From NCBI RefSeq assembly GCF_017874615.1, contig NZ_JAGIKV010000035.1, positions 1-55,237 on the forward strand: a DNA stretch of 55,237 bases, in the 5' to 3' direction. This stretch comes from Paenibacillus xylanexedens. Its GTDB lineage: Bacteria > Bacillota > Bacilli > Paenibacillales > Paenibacillaceae. The notes beneath the pieces are model-generated. The model made no database searches, was not told where the DNA came from, and saw only the letters and a list, made by a program, of their open reading frames with translations. The first letter of the stretch is position 1. The number at the start of each line of letters is the position of its first letter. Shown piece by piece: positions 20,386 through 29,315 of the stretch. The translations under genes were made by a program, and so were the position numbers.

Positions 20386-20913
20386 CTAAGTGAAGTAAGT
20401 TTCTAACAAAGCACTATCAATCCATATACCGCCACCAGTAGCCGTGGTGGATACACCTCTCATGTACAATCCAAAAGGCATGTTCAAGTCCAAACCATTC
20501 GCTGCAAAATCTATCGAAGGTTGATTAGAAAAACGATACCCATCACTTTGTTGAGAATTGATGGTGATTCCATTCAGTTTCCCTTTCACAAAATCGACCA
20601 TGAACATAGTCAGTCTATTAGGGAAAGCAAGCAAGTCCAACGCGACCCCGCTATTTGTGGAACCTGTTGTATTTCTTAATACTAAATGAGGCGTAGCATA
20701 CACACTATCAAAACTCATGATAGGACCCAATTTCGAAAATGCTGTCAACATGCGAATACCTATCGGGATATCGAATAGGAGGATATCTCTTCTTGAATTT
20801 GGAGACACTGTAGTATACGGAACATAAATTGTTCGATCATTGCTCGTAACAGGAAATACATTCGGCCCATCAATCAAGTAATTGTCTATCAAGTAATTAT
20901 CAATTAAAGGCAT
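20386..20913 (-). CDS. Tail-region protein of unknown function
   Basis: 175 aa from the ATG at 20913 with GTGGTG as site. Starts PLIDNYLIDNYLIDGPNVF, an odd direct duplication of the unit IDNYL, then is beta-rich with many Asn/Ser/Gly (DILLFDIPIGIRMLTAFSK, LVLRNTTGSTNSGVALDLL, FGLYMRGVSTTATGGGIWI). The composition suggests a fibre-tip or decoration protein. It lies between the CD1375-like gene and the lysis genes, where receptor-binding accessories are common. Confidence 0.6.
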   Translation of the reverse strand: MPLIDNYLIDNYLIDGPNVFPVTSNDRTIYVPYTTVSPNSRRDILLFDIPIGIRMLTAFSKLGPIMSFDSVYATPHLVLRNTTGSTNSGVALDLLAFPNRLTMFMVDFVKGKLNGITINSQQSDGYRFSNQPSIDFAANGLDLNMPFGLYMRGVSTTATGGGIWIDSALLETYFT

Positions 20914-20994
20914 ACATTCACCACATTTCATTAGAATATGCCCTCCAGTTGATCAGAGGGCATAAAAATAGCGCTCCGATTTCGGAACGCTTTG

Positions 20995-21132
20995 TTACGC
21001 AATATTGCCGTTTTGATCCATTCCAGTAGCTTCGAGAGCCGCTTTCACTTTGTCACGATTGCCGCCAGCAGTAGGTACATCTTCAATTTTTATTACACCT
21101 TTATGAATCATAGCCACGTATACAGCCAACAT
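20995..21132 (-). CDS. CD1375-family small tail protein
   Basis: 45 aa from the ATG at 21132 after GGAGGGGGG. LAVYVAMIHKGVIKIEDVPT, then NRDKVKAALEATGMDQNG match the CD1375-like family of small proteins encoded between tail fibre and holin genes in Firmicute phages. Function unknown; position as in PBSX-type phages (XkdX place). Confidence 0.75.
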   Translation of the reverse strand: MLAVYVAMIHKGVIKIEDVPTAGGNRDKVKAALEATGMDQNGNIA

Positions 21133-21187
21133 ATTCTCACCCCCCTCCATGATCTTACTGGCCATTCGGATCAGCAACCAACCAATC

Positions 21188-21637
21188 CTATTCCGCATTG
21201 CCTTCATCCGGGAGCGTTGACAACAACATCGCATGCAGCTCCATCAGTGCGATTTGATTGAGTGTGTTTTCCTCGGCCAGCTTTTCATTACGAGCGTCTG
21301 ATTCTGCCAAACTTTGTTTCAAGGCATTAATTTCACTTTCTAATGAGATCGTTGGCGGCTTGGGCTCTTCATCTTCCTTGACAGGATAGTTGAACAATGG
21401 TTCCAATGTTTCGAGATCAACACGAGCAATCTCTCCACCTTCGAACCGATCAAACATATACGCTCCGTGTTCAAGTTGAATAAAGTCAACCTCTTCTGGC
21501 ACTTTCTCTGCCAATGCTTTGTACAATTTAAAGTCTTGTTCCTTTGTCGTTTCAACGGCAACACCAGCAAATTCAGGAGTAATGACAATGACGTTTCCTG
21601 AATTTACATCATAGTAAACTTTCATTCCGATTAACAT
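21188..21637 (-). CDS. Fibre-associated protein, XkdW-like position
   Basis: 149 aa. N-terminal part (IGMKVYYDVNSGNVIVITPE, then FAGVAVETTKEQDFKLYKAL) and FIQLEHGAYMFDRFEGGEI are seen in phage proteins next to tail fibres; the C-terminal half is a coiled coil (LESEINALKQSLAESDARNE). Such proteins may be fibre chaperones or attachment factors. ATG follows AAGGTGG. Adjacent to the fibre genes in the late operon. Confidence 0.6.
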   Translation of the reverse strand: MLIGMKVYYDVNSGNVIVITPEFAGVAVETTKEQDFKLYKALAEKVPEEVDFIQLEHGAYMFDRFEGGEIARVDLETLEPLFNYPVKEDEEPKPPTISLESEINALKQSLAESDARNEKLAEENTLNQIALMELHAMLLSTLPDEGNAE

Positions 21638-22249
21638 TTATTGCACCACCTTTTCTAAGATTATAGTAACGTAAACGTTATTGGTCGCTCGATAAGATAA
21701 ATCGTAGATTGAGGGAAGAAGAGCATTGATATTTGGAATGATTATTGTTTCCTTAGGGTTTAGAGATTTTTGTGGTATAAAAGTCCATGGCATGAGTACT
21801 GTCACTTCAGCGACAGTATTGGTACTTACGTTGTGAATGATAATAGACTTTATCATCATATCTGACGTCCTACCTGGGATAGCAGTTAAACTGGTAGTTG
21901 TCACAGCATTGATTGTCGTGTACGGATAGTTGCTTTTGATATAATCTTTTTCTACGCCAGAAATATACATTACACATGAACCTGTACTAGCTTGTGTTAC
22001 GATTGTTTGTGAAGGCAATAATGGAATACATAAATCATCTATAATCAATGTGCCTTTTCCTTTTAATGTGCGATTAGTAGCAATGTATGTCCCTCCAATA
22101 TTAAGGCTATATGTCAAGTCAGCACTACTTCCGTTAGAAATGATTATTGACTTAACGACAGTGTATTTACCAGAAGGCACAGTATAGGAAATACTTGATG
22201 TTGTCGAAATAAGAGGATAAACTAACTGCTTAATTTGTTCATTCTTCAT
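21638..22249 (-). CDS. Fibre-accessory protein with a duplicated beta domain
   Basis: 203 aa. Two similar halves: SISYTVPSGKYTVVKSIIIS with NGSSADLTYSLNIGGTYI, and SLTAIPGRTSDMMIKSIIIH with NVSTNTVAEVTVLMP, each a beta sandwich-like strand pattern. Starts at ATG 22249, overlapping the fibre stop (ATGA) after GGGGG. Likely part of the adsorption apparatus or capsid/tail decoration; no enzyme motif seen. Confidence 0.6.
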   Translation of the reverse strand: MKNEQIKQLVYPLISTTSSISYTVPSGKYTVVKSIIISNGSSADLTYSLNIGGTYIATNRTLKGKGTLIIDDLCIPLLPSQTIVTQASTGSCVMYISGVEKDYIKSNYPYTTINAVTTTSLTAIPGRTSDMMIKSIIIHNVSTNTVAEVTVLMPWTFIPQKSLNPKETIIIPNINALLPSIYDLSYRATNNVYVTIILEKVVQ

Positions 22250-25113
22250 TCTATCGGCCCCCAAATATTTCGTTTATTTCTTTGCTGCAACAGCTCACGT
22301 ACTACGTCGTTTAAAGACGTCTCCGTCTCGGATACACGCGCTACACTTTGCTGTACGGATTCGTTCAGATCATTAAGCAACGTCTTTTCGTTTTCAGCTA
22401 CCGATCCGACAAATGGAGCAATTGGTGTTTTGTCTAACATGAAGTACGTTACGTAGTAAGTTGATAAGCTATCGAACAATTCAGCAGGAAAATATGCACG
22501 TTCATAACCGTAGCTAAGGTTGTCTTTAATTATTGACCATGCATCTGGGCGATTGTTTTTATAAACAGTCCTAATCTTTTTAGCTTTGTAGTTTAACGGA
22601 TTAGCTGCAAGACCAGAAGAATTTATTGAGTTTATGTCATAGGTGCTCCATAGGTTTGAAAATACAGGCTTTGTTTCTTCGTGCACAACCACTCCTGTAC
22701 CTACTTCAATCTGATTACTTCCTTCGATTAACGTCAATTGACCCTCTGACATGATCGGTTCGACGACTGGCGTTGCGAGTTGGTAAAGGAGTTGGTATGG
22801 TGTGTAGTTAGGTGCTTGTGTCGTTGGTAAAACCGTCGTTCGGCTTGCCCCAGCTGTGCCAACCTCGCTAATTTTGATCCAAGCTTTTACAGATCCAGCG
22901 GCACCAGTGAATTGACTTACCCCGTTATGATCTCCCCCTGTAGCTCCATCCCAGTTAAACATCTTCCATCCCAAAAAATACGCCTTAATCTCATCGGCAG
23001 ATAGGTTTGTATAACTGTCTCCCCATCCACTATCTACGTTTGCGATAGAGACGTTAAAGTCCGTTAAATCAGCAGTCAAAAAATATGCATTATCAGGCCC
23101 TGTCATAGTCGAAGCTTTGGTTAGTAAATCCGCGTTATACTTACATACAAATAATTTATTAAATGCTGGTGCTGCTTCTTTCATTTTACTTCCAACTATT
23201 TTGTAACCCGTTTTGTTTTGTATAGATCGATAAACCAAAGACCCATCCAACGCTAAGCCTCGCCACTTCGCCAGTTTGTAATACTGCCCGTCCTTCTCGA
23301 ACACTTCGTCAGCGTTAGTTCCGGTTAATGGATCAGCGTATAATTCCGTTTGTAGCGCGAGCATAGGGTCTTCACGCGGTTTAAACGGTAAAGCAGTACT
23401 CCCAATATTAAGCATTGGATTTTTTATAATCTGAGTCTTGTTCTCCGTGGTATGAGTAACGTCCATATCTACGTATAATTGAATTTGCCTTGCGTCATTA
23501 GGTGCCACGTGAGTTCCTTTGTACTTACGAGTTGTTGGTTCTTCTCCGGGGAGTCTATTACCGTCTGCTCCAATCCAATAGAAGAATAACGCGTCAGTTA
23601 TAGTAGTTGGGTTCTTGTCGATTTCGGCACTCAGCGTGTAAGTTATCCCTGGAATAACAGGGATTAGTACATCATTGGTGGCGTAAGAGGATAAGTCTTT
23701 GCCATATTGATATAATTCATAAGGAGATAACAACTCTGCCTTCCCCGTTCCAATCTTGCCGTATTCCCACTCATAAAACGGAGGTACTAAGTTCTCTCCA
23801 TATCGAATCGCATACGGATTCTTTACAGGCTGCAAGCTGTCAACGTAAGGGTACATAGTTGCGGCTTGTTCCGGTGTCACGGTGTCGAGTGCATCATATT
23901 CGGTTTGCGTCAGTTCATACAATCGAAGTTCGTCGAAGTTAGCGTATTGAGTCGTAATTGGAACTCCGTTTACGCCCATCGAAATACTTACAGTCGTATC
24001 AGCGGAAGGTTTGTATTTAACAGCCGTTGCGTTGAACTTTGTTGTATTCGTAACAAGCGCTGAATCAGCAAATCCTGCAAATGAAATTTGTCCTCCATTG
24101 TCCGTATTTCCGTTCTTAATCATTCCAATTAATACGTAACATTTGTTAGCGAGTAACTTTACGTTCGGAATAGAAACAGTACCAGATGATTGATTTGAAG
24201 GAATTACAACTCTTAAGCTTGATGTTCCTCCTGCGCTAAAGGTAGTATCAATGACTGCAGTCATTCCATTCGAATAAGTGTAAGTTCCTAATGTTTCGAA
24301 GTTGCCCATTCTTCCAAGTAAGTTAATCAAGGTACGTCCTTTAATACTTGAAAGGTTAAAGGGTGCGTTCTTCTTACCTTGAATGACCTGAAGTCCAGGT
24401 TGCAACGTAACCTCACTTCGTTCTGAAGTGTCTAACCTACTCTCTACGTAATCTTTTACTGCATTAGCCTTTTCCTGAGATCCAGTTTTAGTTTCACCGT
24501 CCACTCGAACAAACTTCGCATCAGCACCCGTCATGAGACCGCTGGCGCCGCCTGTTACAGCATCTTCAATATTAATATCTTTTATTTTCTTCAGGATCTC
24601 TTCCATGCTAATATTCACGCGGTGATCCGTAGTTGAAATAACCCCGCTCGTATCAGTCGCCACATAGAATATCGTTAATCCCTTTTTGGCTGTTGTTTGA
24701 GAAGTCGTTTTTTTGACCACTCCATCGATGTCCACGTACAAGTATTGTCCTTGAGTTGGATTCAGTGGCATTTCACCTGCAGCTACCTGATAACGGCGAC
24801 CGCTCACATAAGCTATCCCTGTCGTCCATGTCGCTTTAAGACCTTGTGCGTTACAGAGCAACCCCATAGTCCCATCAATAGGCACTACAAAGTTGCCGCC
24901 CAGTTCCTTAGCTAATTGCTCGACCAATGTATGAGCTGCTTCAATGCCACCTTCCATCGTGTTAAGGCGGCTTGAAGTTATTCGGGTACCAACTTGAACC
25001 AGCTCAAACAACGGTCGCCCCGTTTGTGGGTCTGTCTTCTGTTTCCCTGATGCGTCATAGATGGGCTTTGTCATGTCGGGAATCTCGTCCAACCACGTTT
25101 GTTTGTTATACAA
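22246..25113 (-). CDS. Tail fibre / receptor-binding protein
   Basis: 955 aa, the largest protein after the tape measure. The N-terminus (about 1-200) has baseplate-anchoring features: LVQVGTRITSSRLNTMEGGI, AAHTLVEQLAKELGG, and GIAYVSGRRYQVAAGEM. The middle has beta-rich carbohydrate-binding-like regions (GTYTYSNGMTAVIDTTFSAG, QTEYDALDTVTPEQAATMYP, YEWEYGKIGTGKAELLSPYE). The end is a coiled coil (NDLNESVQQSVARVSETETS). It recognises the host surface. Codon use is more AT-rich than in baseplate genes, as is common for exchanged fibres. Confidence 0.85.
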   Translation of the reverse strand: MYNKQTWLDEIPDMTKPIYDASGKQKTDPQTGRPLFELVQVGTRITSSRLNTMEGGIEAAHTLVEQLAKELGGNFVVPIDGTMGLLCNAQGLKATWTTGIAYVSGRRYQVAAGEMPLNPTQGQYLYVDIDGVVKKTTSQTTAKKGLTIFYVATDTSGVISTTDHRVNISMEEILKKIKDINIEDAVTGGASGLMTGADAKFVRVDGETKTGSQEKANAVKDYVESRLDTSERSEVTLQPGLQVIQGKKNAPFNLSSIKGRTLINLLGRMGNFETLGTYTYSNGMTAVIDTTFSAGGTSSLRVVIPSNQSSGTVSIPNVKLLANKCYVLIGMIKNGNTDNGGQISFAGFADSALVTNTTKFNATAVKYKPSADTTVSISMGVNGVPITTQYANFDELRLYELTQTEYDALDTVTPEQAATMYPYVDSLQPVKNPYAIRYGENLVPPFYEWEYGKIGTGKAELLSPYELYQYGKDLSSYATNDVLIPVIPGITYTLSAEIDKNPTTITDALFFYWIGADGNRLPGEEPTTRKYKGTHVAPNDARQIQLYVDMDVTHTTENKTQIIKNPMLNIGSTALPFKPREDPMLALQTELYADPLTGTNADEVFEKDGQYYKLAKWRGLALDGSLVYRSIQNKTGYKIVGSKMKEAAPAFNKLFVCKYNADLLTKASTMTGPDNAYFLTADLTDFNVSIANVDSGWGDSYTNLSADEIKAYFLGWKMFNWDGATGGDHNGVSQFTGAAGSVKAWIKISEVGTAGASRTTVLPTTQAPNYTPYQLLYQLATPVVEPIMSEGQLTLIEGSNQIEVGTGVVVHEETKPVFSNLWSTYDINSINSSGLAANPLNYKAKKIRTVYKNNRPDAWSIIKDNLSYGYERAYFPAELFDSLSTYYVTYFMLDKTPIAPFVGSVAENEKTLLNDLNESVQQSVARVSETETSLNDVVRELLQQRNKRNIWGPIE

Positions 25114-25426
25114 TTGCCTTCACCTCCAACTTAATCGTAAATTCGAATCCGATCAGAAAGCCCCGATCGTTCTTAACAACATTCAACGGCTGATTAGCAA
25201 GCGTCCGGCCTTGATTATCCATAAGCGAAGCACCAAGGATCTGTTTCCCGATGACTTCAGTATCGTTCAGAAACACGTACTTGCGGATCGATCTTCCGGA
25301 GATGATGGTATTGTGGATCGGATATTTCACCAGCTCACCACTGACATTTACCAGGGCGTGGTCAAAATGTGAATCCGCATCGGTCACCGCATAATCAAGC
25401 ATTAAAGGTTGAATAACATCTGCCAT
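25106..25426 (-). CDS. Tail protein between baseplate and fibre
   Basis: 106 aa, not recognised by name. Beta-rich (LDYAVTDADSHFDHALVNVS, TIISGRSIRKYVFLNDTEVI, KQILGASLMDNQGRTLA) with a final strand-rich FLIGFEFTIKLEVKAIV. It overlaps the XkdU-like gene stop at one end and the fibre start by 8 nt at the other. The place suggests a connector that attaches the fibre to the baseplate. Confidence 0.65.
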   Translation of the reverse strand: MADVIQPLMLDYAVTDADSHFDHALVNVSGELVKYPIHNTIISGRSIRKYVFLNDTEVIGKQILGASLMDNQGRTLANQPLNVVKNDRGFLIGFEFTIKLEVKAIV

Positions 25427-26079
25427 TATGGTGTCCCTCCTTGCATGGGTATTTCAAATCCTGTAATCGGACTGTCAATCCGGGCGTGTGATGTCACTGC
25501 GCCCACCGTGACGTTCTGAGTAGCCAATACGCCACTCGTACCCAACTCTAGGGGCATTTCTAATCCGCAGATTGGGAAATCAACTGAATGCGAGTACCCT
25601 TTCCCTGTCATTGTTATCGCTGGTGCTGTTGTTTTGGCCACCGGCACAGCTCTATTGATATGAACTGGCCGAATATATTCAAAATCAGTAAATAGCCCCG
25701 CCATATTAATGGAGGAGCTACCTTCATATTCGAAGTGGATCTCTTTGGCCAAAAACTCTTCTTTCACCTGCAGGAGTTTTCCGTATTGTGCGCCAAGCTG
25801 CCGAAGGATTGGAAGCTTGAACGGCTTTTTGGCCAGTCGCTTCCTTCGGATCGCTTCTCGACGGTTTGCCAATGGACCTACCTGTTCCGTTCGGAAGTAG
25901 ATCCATTCCCAAAGGTCCAAGCCCCAGGTTGACCGTTGCAATAAAAATTGATTCACGAGTTCGCTCATTTTCTCTGCTCGCAGATCAATCTCCTCTTCCA
26001 TCACGCCAAAGTGCCAGCCTGCTACCTCGTTTTCATACCAGTACGGCGCAAGTACCTCGCGGTACCGAACGGGAATCAT
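25426..26079 (-). CDS. Baseplate protein XkdU/YmfQ-like
   Basis: 217 aa. YREVLAPYWYENEVAGWHFG, MEEEIDLRAEKMSELVNQFL and TWGLDLWEWIYF are the family pattern of XkdU/YmfQ (DUF2313) baseplate proteins, but the C-terminal half (GSSSINMAGLFTDFEYIRPV, then VAKTTAPAITMTGKGYSHSV) is a repeat-like extension with ITGFEIPMQGG-type strands. Acts in the baseplate wedge next to the J protein. Overlaps XkdT by 4 nt. Confidence 0.8.
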   Translation of the reverse strand: MIPVRYREVLAPYWYENEVAGWHFGVMEEEIDLRAEKMSELVNQFLLQRSTWGLDLWEWIYFRTEQVGPLANRREAIRRKRLAKKPFKLPILRQLGAQYGKLLQVKEEFLAKEIHFEYEGSSSINMAGLFTDFEYIRPVHINRAVPVAKTTAPAITMTGKGYSHSVDFPICGLEMPLELGTSGVLATQNVTVGAVTSHARIDSPITGFEIPMQGGTP

Positions 26080-26900
26080 AACAGCATCACCTCAACCTGC
26101 AGGAACGAGACAGGCGGCACATCAATGTCCTCAACATCATCATTAAGGGTAAAGTCACTGTAATTCTCCACGCCTGGTACAAGCAAGAGAGCCGCGATAT
26201 AGTTGTACAACAACTTGCTGCGACCGTTGGCGTACGCTGTCACACGCTGACGGATCAGTTCGGCCAGCTGCTGCAGATCTTCCGTTGTTTCCAATGTGGC
26301 TTTTACAGTCACTAGGAAGATCGGAGCCGGATGCACAGCCAAGTCATGGCCAGCAATACGGTAATCCTCCCACATTAAGGTTTTGACTGTCTCCGCAAAC
26401 TCAGCCGTAATAGGTTGACCGTTCATGTCTGTCAGATACAGATCGATAGAGTTGTCATGATGTTCCTTTTCTACTGCGACAGCACCACCCACGCCCTGGA
26501 TCTCTTTAGCCCAGATTTCATAATCTTTACGCCGGCCATTACCTTCTTCTGTGAAGGCCCTGTCCAAGATACGCAGCCGATAATCATCGTTGGATTCTCC
26601 ATCTTTCCGGACCATCCCATCAGCCCATCCATGAGCATCCAAGAATTCATCATCTGCCCAGATCGGTGTGGACTGCAGCACACCATAGCCCCACAATTCT
26701 TGCTGTTCAGCGATCTCCTGAGCGATGGGGTACCAAAGGTCATAAAAATATTCCCCTTCGCCCACAGGAGGCGGTGGCAGCCCTCTTTCGTTGGCCATCG
26801 TAATAGCCCGGTTAACCCATCGTTGATAAATCATATCCGGGGTTTCTTCAAGTACAGGGACAACAGGGAATTTAGGCAAATCATTAATCGTTAAGCTCAT
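26076..26900 (-). CDS. Baseplate J-like protein (XkdT)
   Basis: 274 aa, somewhat short for gpJ/XkdT. Landmarks: MIYQRWVNRAITMANE, AEQQELWGYGVLQSTPIWAD, FLDAHGWADGMVRKDGESND, YRLRILDRAFTEEGNGRR, and ALLLVPGVENYSDFTLND near the end, typical of baseplate J family members. Forms the wedge around the tail hub. Lies in the conserved order XkdS-XkdT-XkdU with 4-nt overlaps on both sides. Confidence 0.85.
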   Translation of the reverse strand: MSLTINDLPKFPVVPVLEETPDMIYQRWVNRAITMANERGLPPPPVGEGEYFYDLWYPIAQEIAEQQELWGYGVLQSTPIWADDEFLDAHGWADGMVRKDGESNDDYRLRILDRAFTEEGNGRRKDYEIWAKEIQGVGGAVAVEKEHHDNSIDLYLTDMNGQPITAEFAETVKTLMWEDYRIAGHDLAVHPAPIFLVTVKATLETTEDLQQLAELIRQRVTAYANGRSKLLYNYIAALLLVPGVENYSDFTLNDDVEDIDVPPVSFLQVEVMLL

Positions 26901-27340
26901 GTATCGATCACCTCATTGAGTTCGGCCACGCCTACAAGACCCGTAATTTGGATGGTCAAATCCATGCCCCGATCAACACGTGTCATTGACGTAACCTCGG
27001 CTTGCTCAATCTCCGGGTGAGCCGTTAATGCTTCTTCAATATCTCGAATAATTTCAGTGTCTTCCCAACCTGGCCACTCAGATTTTTCAACGCCCATGTC
27101 AGCGCCGTATACAACATATTGGAATCGCTCGGTGCAAAGGATCTTCATAGCGGTTTCAACAAGAAATTCCTCATAACTGGTTGTCCGGACTGGACGCCCC
27201 GACTCATCCAGGACAGCCCTGCGGTTACGATAATCTATTTTGTATGTCCATTTAGTCGCTGAAGGGATGTTATCCATCAGGTCTGTGACATCGACCTCTT
27301 CCAACTCCATTTCAGGGAATAACGTTTCATCTTCTTCCAT
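26897..27340 (-). CDS. Baseplate protein XkdS-like (DUF2634)
   Basis: 147 aa. KWTYKIDYRNRRAVLDESGR, VRTTSYEEFLVETAMKILCT and YGADMGVEKSEWPGWEDTEI are strong DUF2634/XkdS features (gp25-like wedge protein of contractile tails). Acidic N-terminus. Overlaps the J-like gene by 4 nt and starts just after the DUF2577 gene. Confidence 0.88.
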   Translation of the reverse strand: MEEDETLFPEMELEEVDVTDLMDNIPSATKWTYKIDYRNRRAVLDESGRPVRTTSYEEFLVETAMKILCTERFQYVVYGADMGVEKSEWPGWEDTEIIRDIEEALTAHPEIEQAEVTSMTRVDRGMDLTIQITGLVGVAELNEVIDT

Positions 27341-27343
27341 GGA

Positions 27344-27670
27344 TCAACGCTCCTTTCCCAACACGTAATAACGTTGTCCTGTCATACGCGATACCAGGAG
27401 TCGATCACCCACCTGCAGGGGACTTGGAATGATTATTTTGCCTTTCAATACCGAAGGTTCTGGTTCCAAGACATCAAAGGTGACTTCAATTTCTTGTTCC
27501 TGCAGGTAATCCGCAAAAACTAAACTTGCCGACTCATAGGGATGAGGATCTCCATCCACCTCAATCTTGGCTGTTGGCCAGCTTAGAAGGGTAGCACGTT
27601 CGGTATCCCGTGCATCGATGTGCCCCGCCACTTTCTCTTTTAATAGCTTGATAGCATCACCCATCATCAC
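27344..27670 (-). CDS. Baseplate protein XkdR-like (DUF2577)
   Basis: 108 aa. MGDAIKLLKEKVAGHIDARD, ATLLSWPTAKIEVDGDPHPY and a final VGDRLLVSRMTGQRYYVLGK are the DUF2577 signature. A small OB-like protein of the baseplate hub in PBSX-type phages. Start at 27670 overlaps the XkdQ stop by 4 nt. Confidence 0.85.
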   Translation of the reverse strand: MMMGDAIKLLKEKVAGHIDARDTERATLLSWPTAKIEVDGDPHPYESASLVFADYLQEQEIEVTFDVLEPEPSVLKGKIIIPSPLQVGDRLLVSRMTGQRYYVLGKER

Positions 27671-28647
27671 GCTTCCCTCCTTTCCAAAACCATCTTGACC
27701 GTGAATATCCCATTACTCCAGCTTGTGTCGGCACTCTCCACGATCCATTTAGTGACGACGGTTGTCTTGATCAGCACGAGCCACCCAGCCCGTAGTCCCG
27801 ACAAAGTATGATCCTCATGACGAACAGTTATCTTCTTAATCTGCTTGGGCTTGGCCATCGCCTTCAACCTTTGAGTTGCAACTGTCGTCGGGTTCTCTTC
27901 TTCTTCAACTTCGATGATTTCTTCCATACGTCCAAAAGTCTTTAATGCGCTAGCATCAGTTTTAGTGACAGATGCTGATAGTTTGTCATCCTTGTACTTC
28001 TGGGCTGTGACAACGGTGTAAGTGTCTTCCATGTTGTATCCTGCGCTGCTGGCTTCCATTTGTTCAGGAACAAAAATGGGTACCCGCTCGTTTGTCCCTT
28101 CACGAACGACCTGCAGGTAAAAATTTGTTTCCGTCCGGATAGCATCCACATGATACCTGTAGCCGCTACGCTCATATGCTTTTTGCAACACATCCAGGAT
28201 GATTTCTGAATGCGCCATCGTCCCATATCGTTCATCCAGGGTAAAGCCAAGTTTCGGGCAACGGAAGTCAACACCAGTCGTCTGAATGTATTTCTGCAAC
28301 TCAGACCCTGCTTCGCCCTTCAGGTATGGTCGCACACCTTTATTCTTCGCAAGGTACCATCCAATTTCTCGGGCCTTGATCTCCCATACACCTGAAAACT
28401 CGTCTTTTTCATAGTCAATGATTGGACCATGAAAGAACTGATTTTTGTGATGAAGGAGTGCCTTGCCGATCCGGTGGGAAAAGCACATCAGCATACCGGC
28501 CACACTGACCGTAGGGATATCACGCAGCCGCACAGTCATGCTTCGCGCGATTTCGTCCCTTTGGGATGACCAAGAAATGTCGGTTATAGCAGGAGTCAAG
28601 GCAGACCTGGCATCCTGTTTACCGTATATGACTGCAAATTTATCCAT
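27667..28647 (-). CDS. Baseplate hub protein XkdQ-like
   Basis: 326 aa hub protein (gp27/gpD-type). DIPTVSVAGMLMCFSHRIGK, GVWEIKAREIGWYLAKNKGV, KLGFTLDERYGTMAHSEIIL and VLQKAYERSGYRYHVDAIR fit XkdQ. The C-terminal part (LKAMAKPKQIKKITVRHEDH, then LRAGWLVLIKTTVVTKWIVE) is the second hub barrel. It forms the trimeric platform under the tail tube. Confidence 0.88.
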   Translation of the reverse strand: MDKFAVIYGKQDARSALTPAITDISWSSQRDEIARSMTVRLRDIPTVSVAGMLMCFSHRIGKALLHHKNQFFHGPIIDYEKDEFSGVWEIKAREIGWYLAKNKGVRPYLKGEAGSELQKYIQTTGVDFRCPKLGFTLDERYGTMAHSEIILDVLQKAYERSGYRYHVDAIRTETNFYLQVVREGTNERVPIFVPEQMEASSAGYNMEDTYTVVTAQKYKDDKLSASVTKTDASALKTFGRMEEIIEVEEEENPTTVATQRLKAMAKPKQIKKITVRHEDHTLSGLRAGWLVLIKTTVVTKWIVESADTSWSNGIFTVKMVLERREA

Positions 28648-28658
28648 GACTGCCCTCC

Positions 28659-29312
28659 TTACTTCGCTTTGTTTACCGCTGCAGATATTTTGTTTTTTTG
28701 CCCTGTATAGTCAAATGCACCTGTCACATTATCGGCAGCATCTTTGGCAGCAGCAGTACTTTTCTTTTTATCCTCTGACTTCTTCTTATCTTTAGACTTC
28801 TTTGTCTTATCCTTTTTGTCTTTCTTGCTGGTCGTGTTGGGCCTACTCTTACTAGATTTAGTGATGATCACGCCAGGCTTCAGGAGTTGCTTCGTGTTAC
28901 TATATGAAATGATTTTGACAGGTTTATGCTCTACCAAGCTTATTGTGATGTGAATATTACCTTGGCCATCTTTATAAACGATCTCCATGTTCTCAATCAA
29001 CATAGTCTGAGAAAATAATTCTTCAAAGTTGATCACGACCGGCTTAGGCTTCCACTTCTCCAGCAGTTGCCACGTGGTTTCTGGCCGTTTGTAAGTAACG
29101 GTCTGTTTCTTGTCCGTTTCCCACAGTTCACGCCACTCGCGGGGCAAAATGGTCGTAAAAGAAACCCGCTGCAACTTGGCAGTGGGTCTCCCTGTCCGCT
29201 CTTGTCCGGTAATGACGTTAAAAGTGTCCACTTCATTCCCGGTTGTGATTTGTACCTCTGCTGGAGTGATCGGGAAGGTCAACCGAATCGCTCCTTGAGA
29301 CATTGCAAGCAT
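28659..29312 (-). CDS. Baseplate/tube-end protein, XkdP-like without LysM
   Basis: 217 aa. The N-terminal 135 residues (MSQGAIRLTFPITPAEVQIT, then GQERTGRPTAKLQRVSFTTI and WQLLEKWKPKPVVI) match the XkdP/gp53 baseplate protein, but in place of a LysM domain there is a Lys/Ser/Asp-rich run (DKKDKTKKSKDKKKSEDKKK) and a short helical end. In XkdP the LysM binds peptidoglycan; here a basic tail would replace it. Ribosome site is GGGGGGG before the ATG at 29312. Confidence 0.75.
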   Translation of the reverse strand: MLAMSQGAIRLTFPITPAEVQITTGNEVDTFNVITGQERTGRPTAKLQRVSFTTILPREWRELWETDKKQTVTYKRPETTWQLLEKWKPKPVVINFEELFSQTMLIENMEIVYKDGQGNIHITISLVEHKPVKIISYSNTKQLLKPGVIITKSSKSRPNTTSKKDKKDKTKKSKDKKKSEDKKKSTAAAKDAADNVTGAFDYTGQKNKISAAVNKAK

Positions 29313-29315
29313 GAG

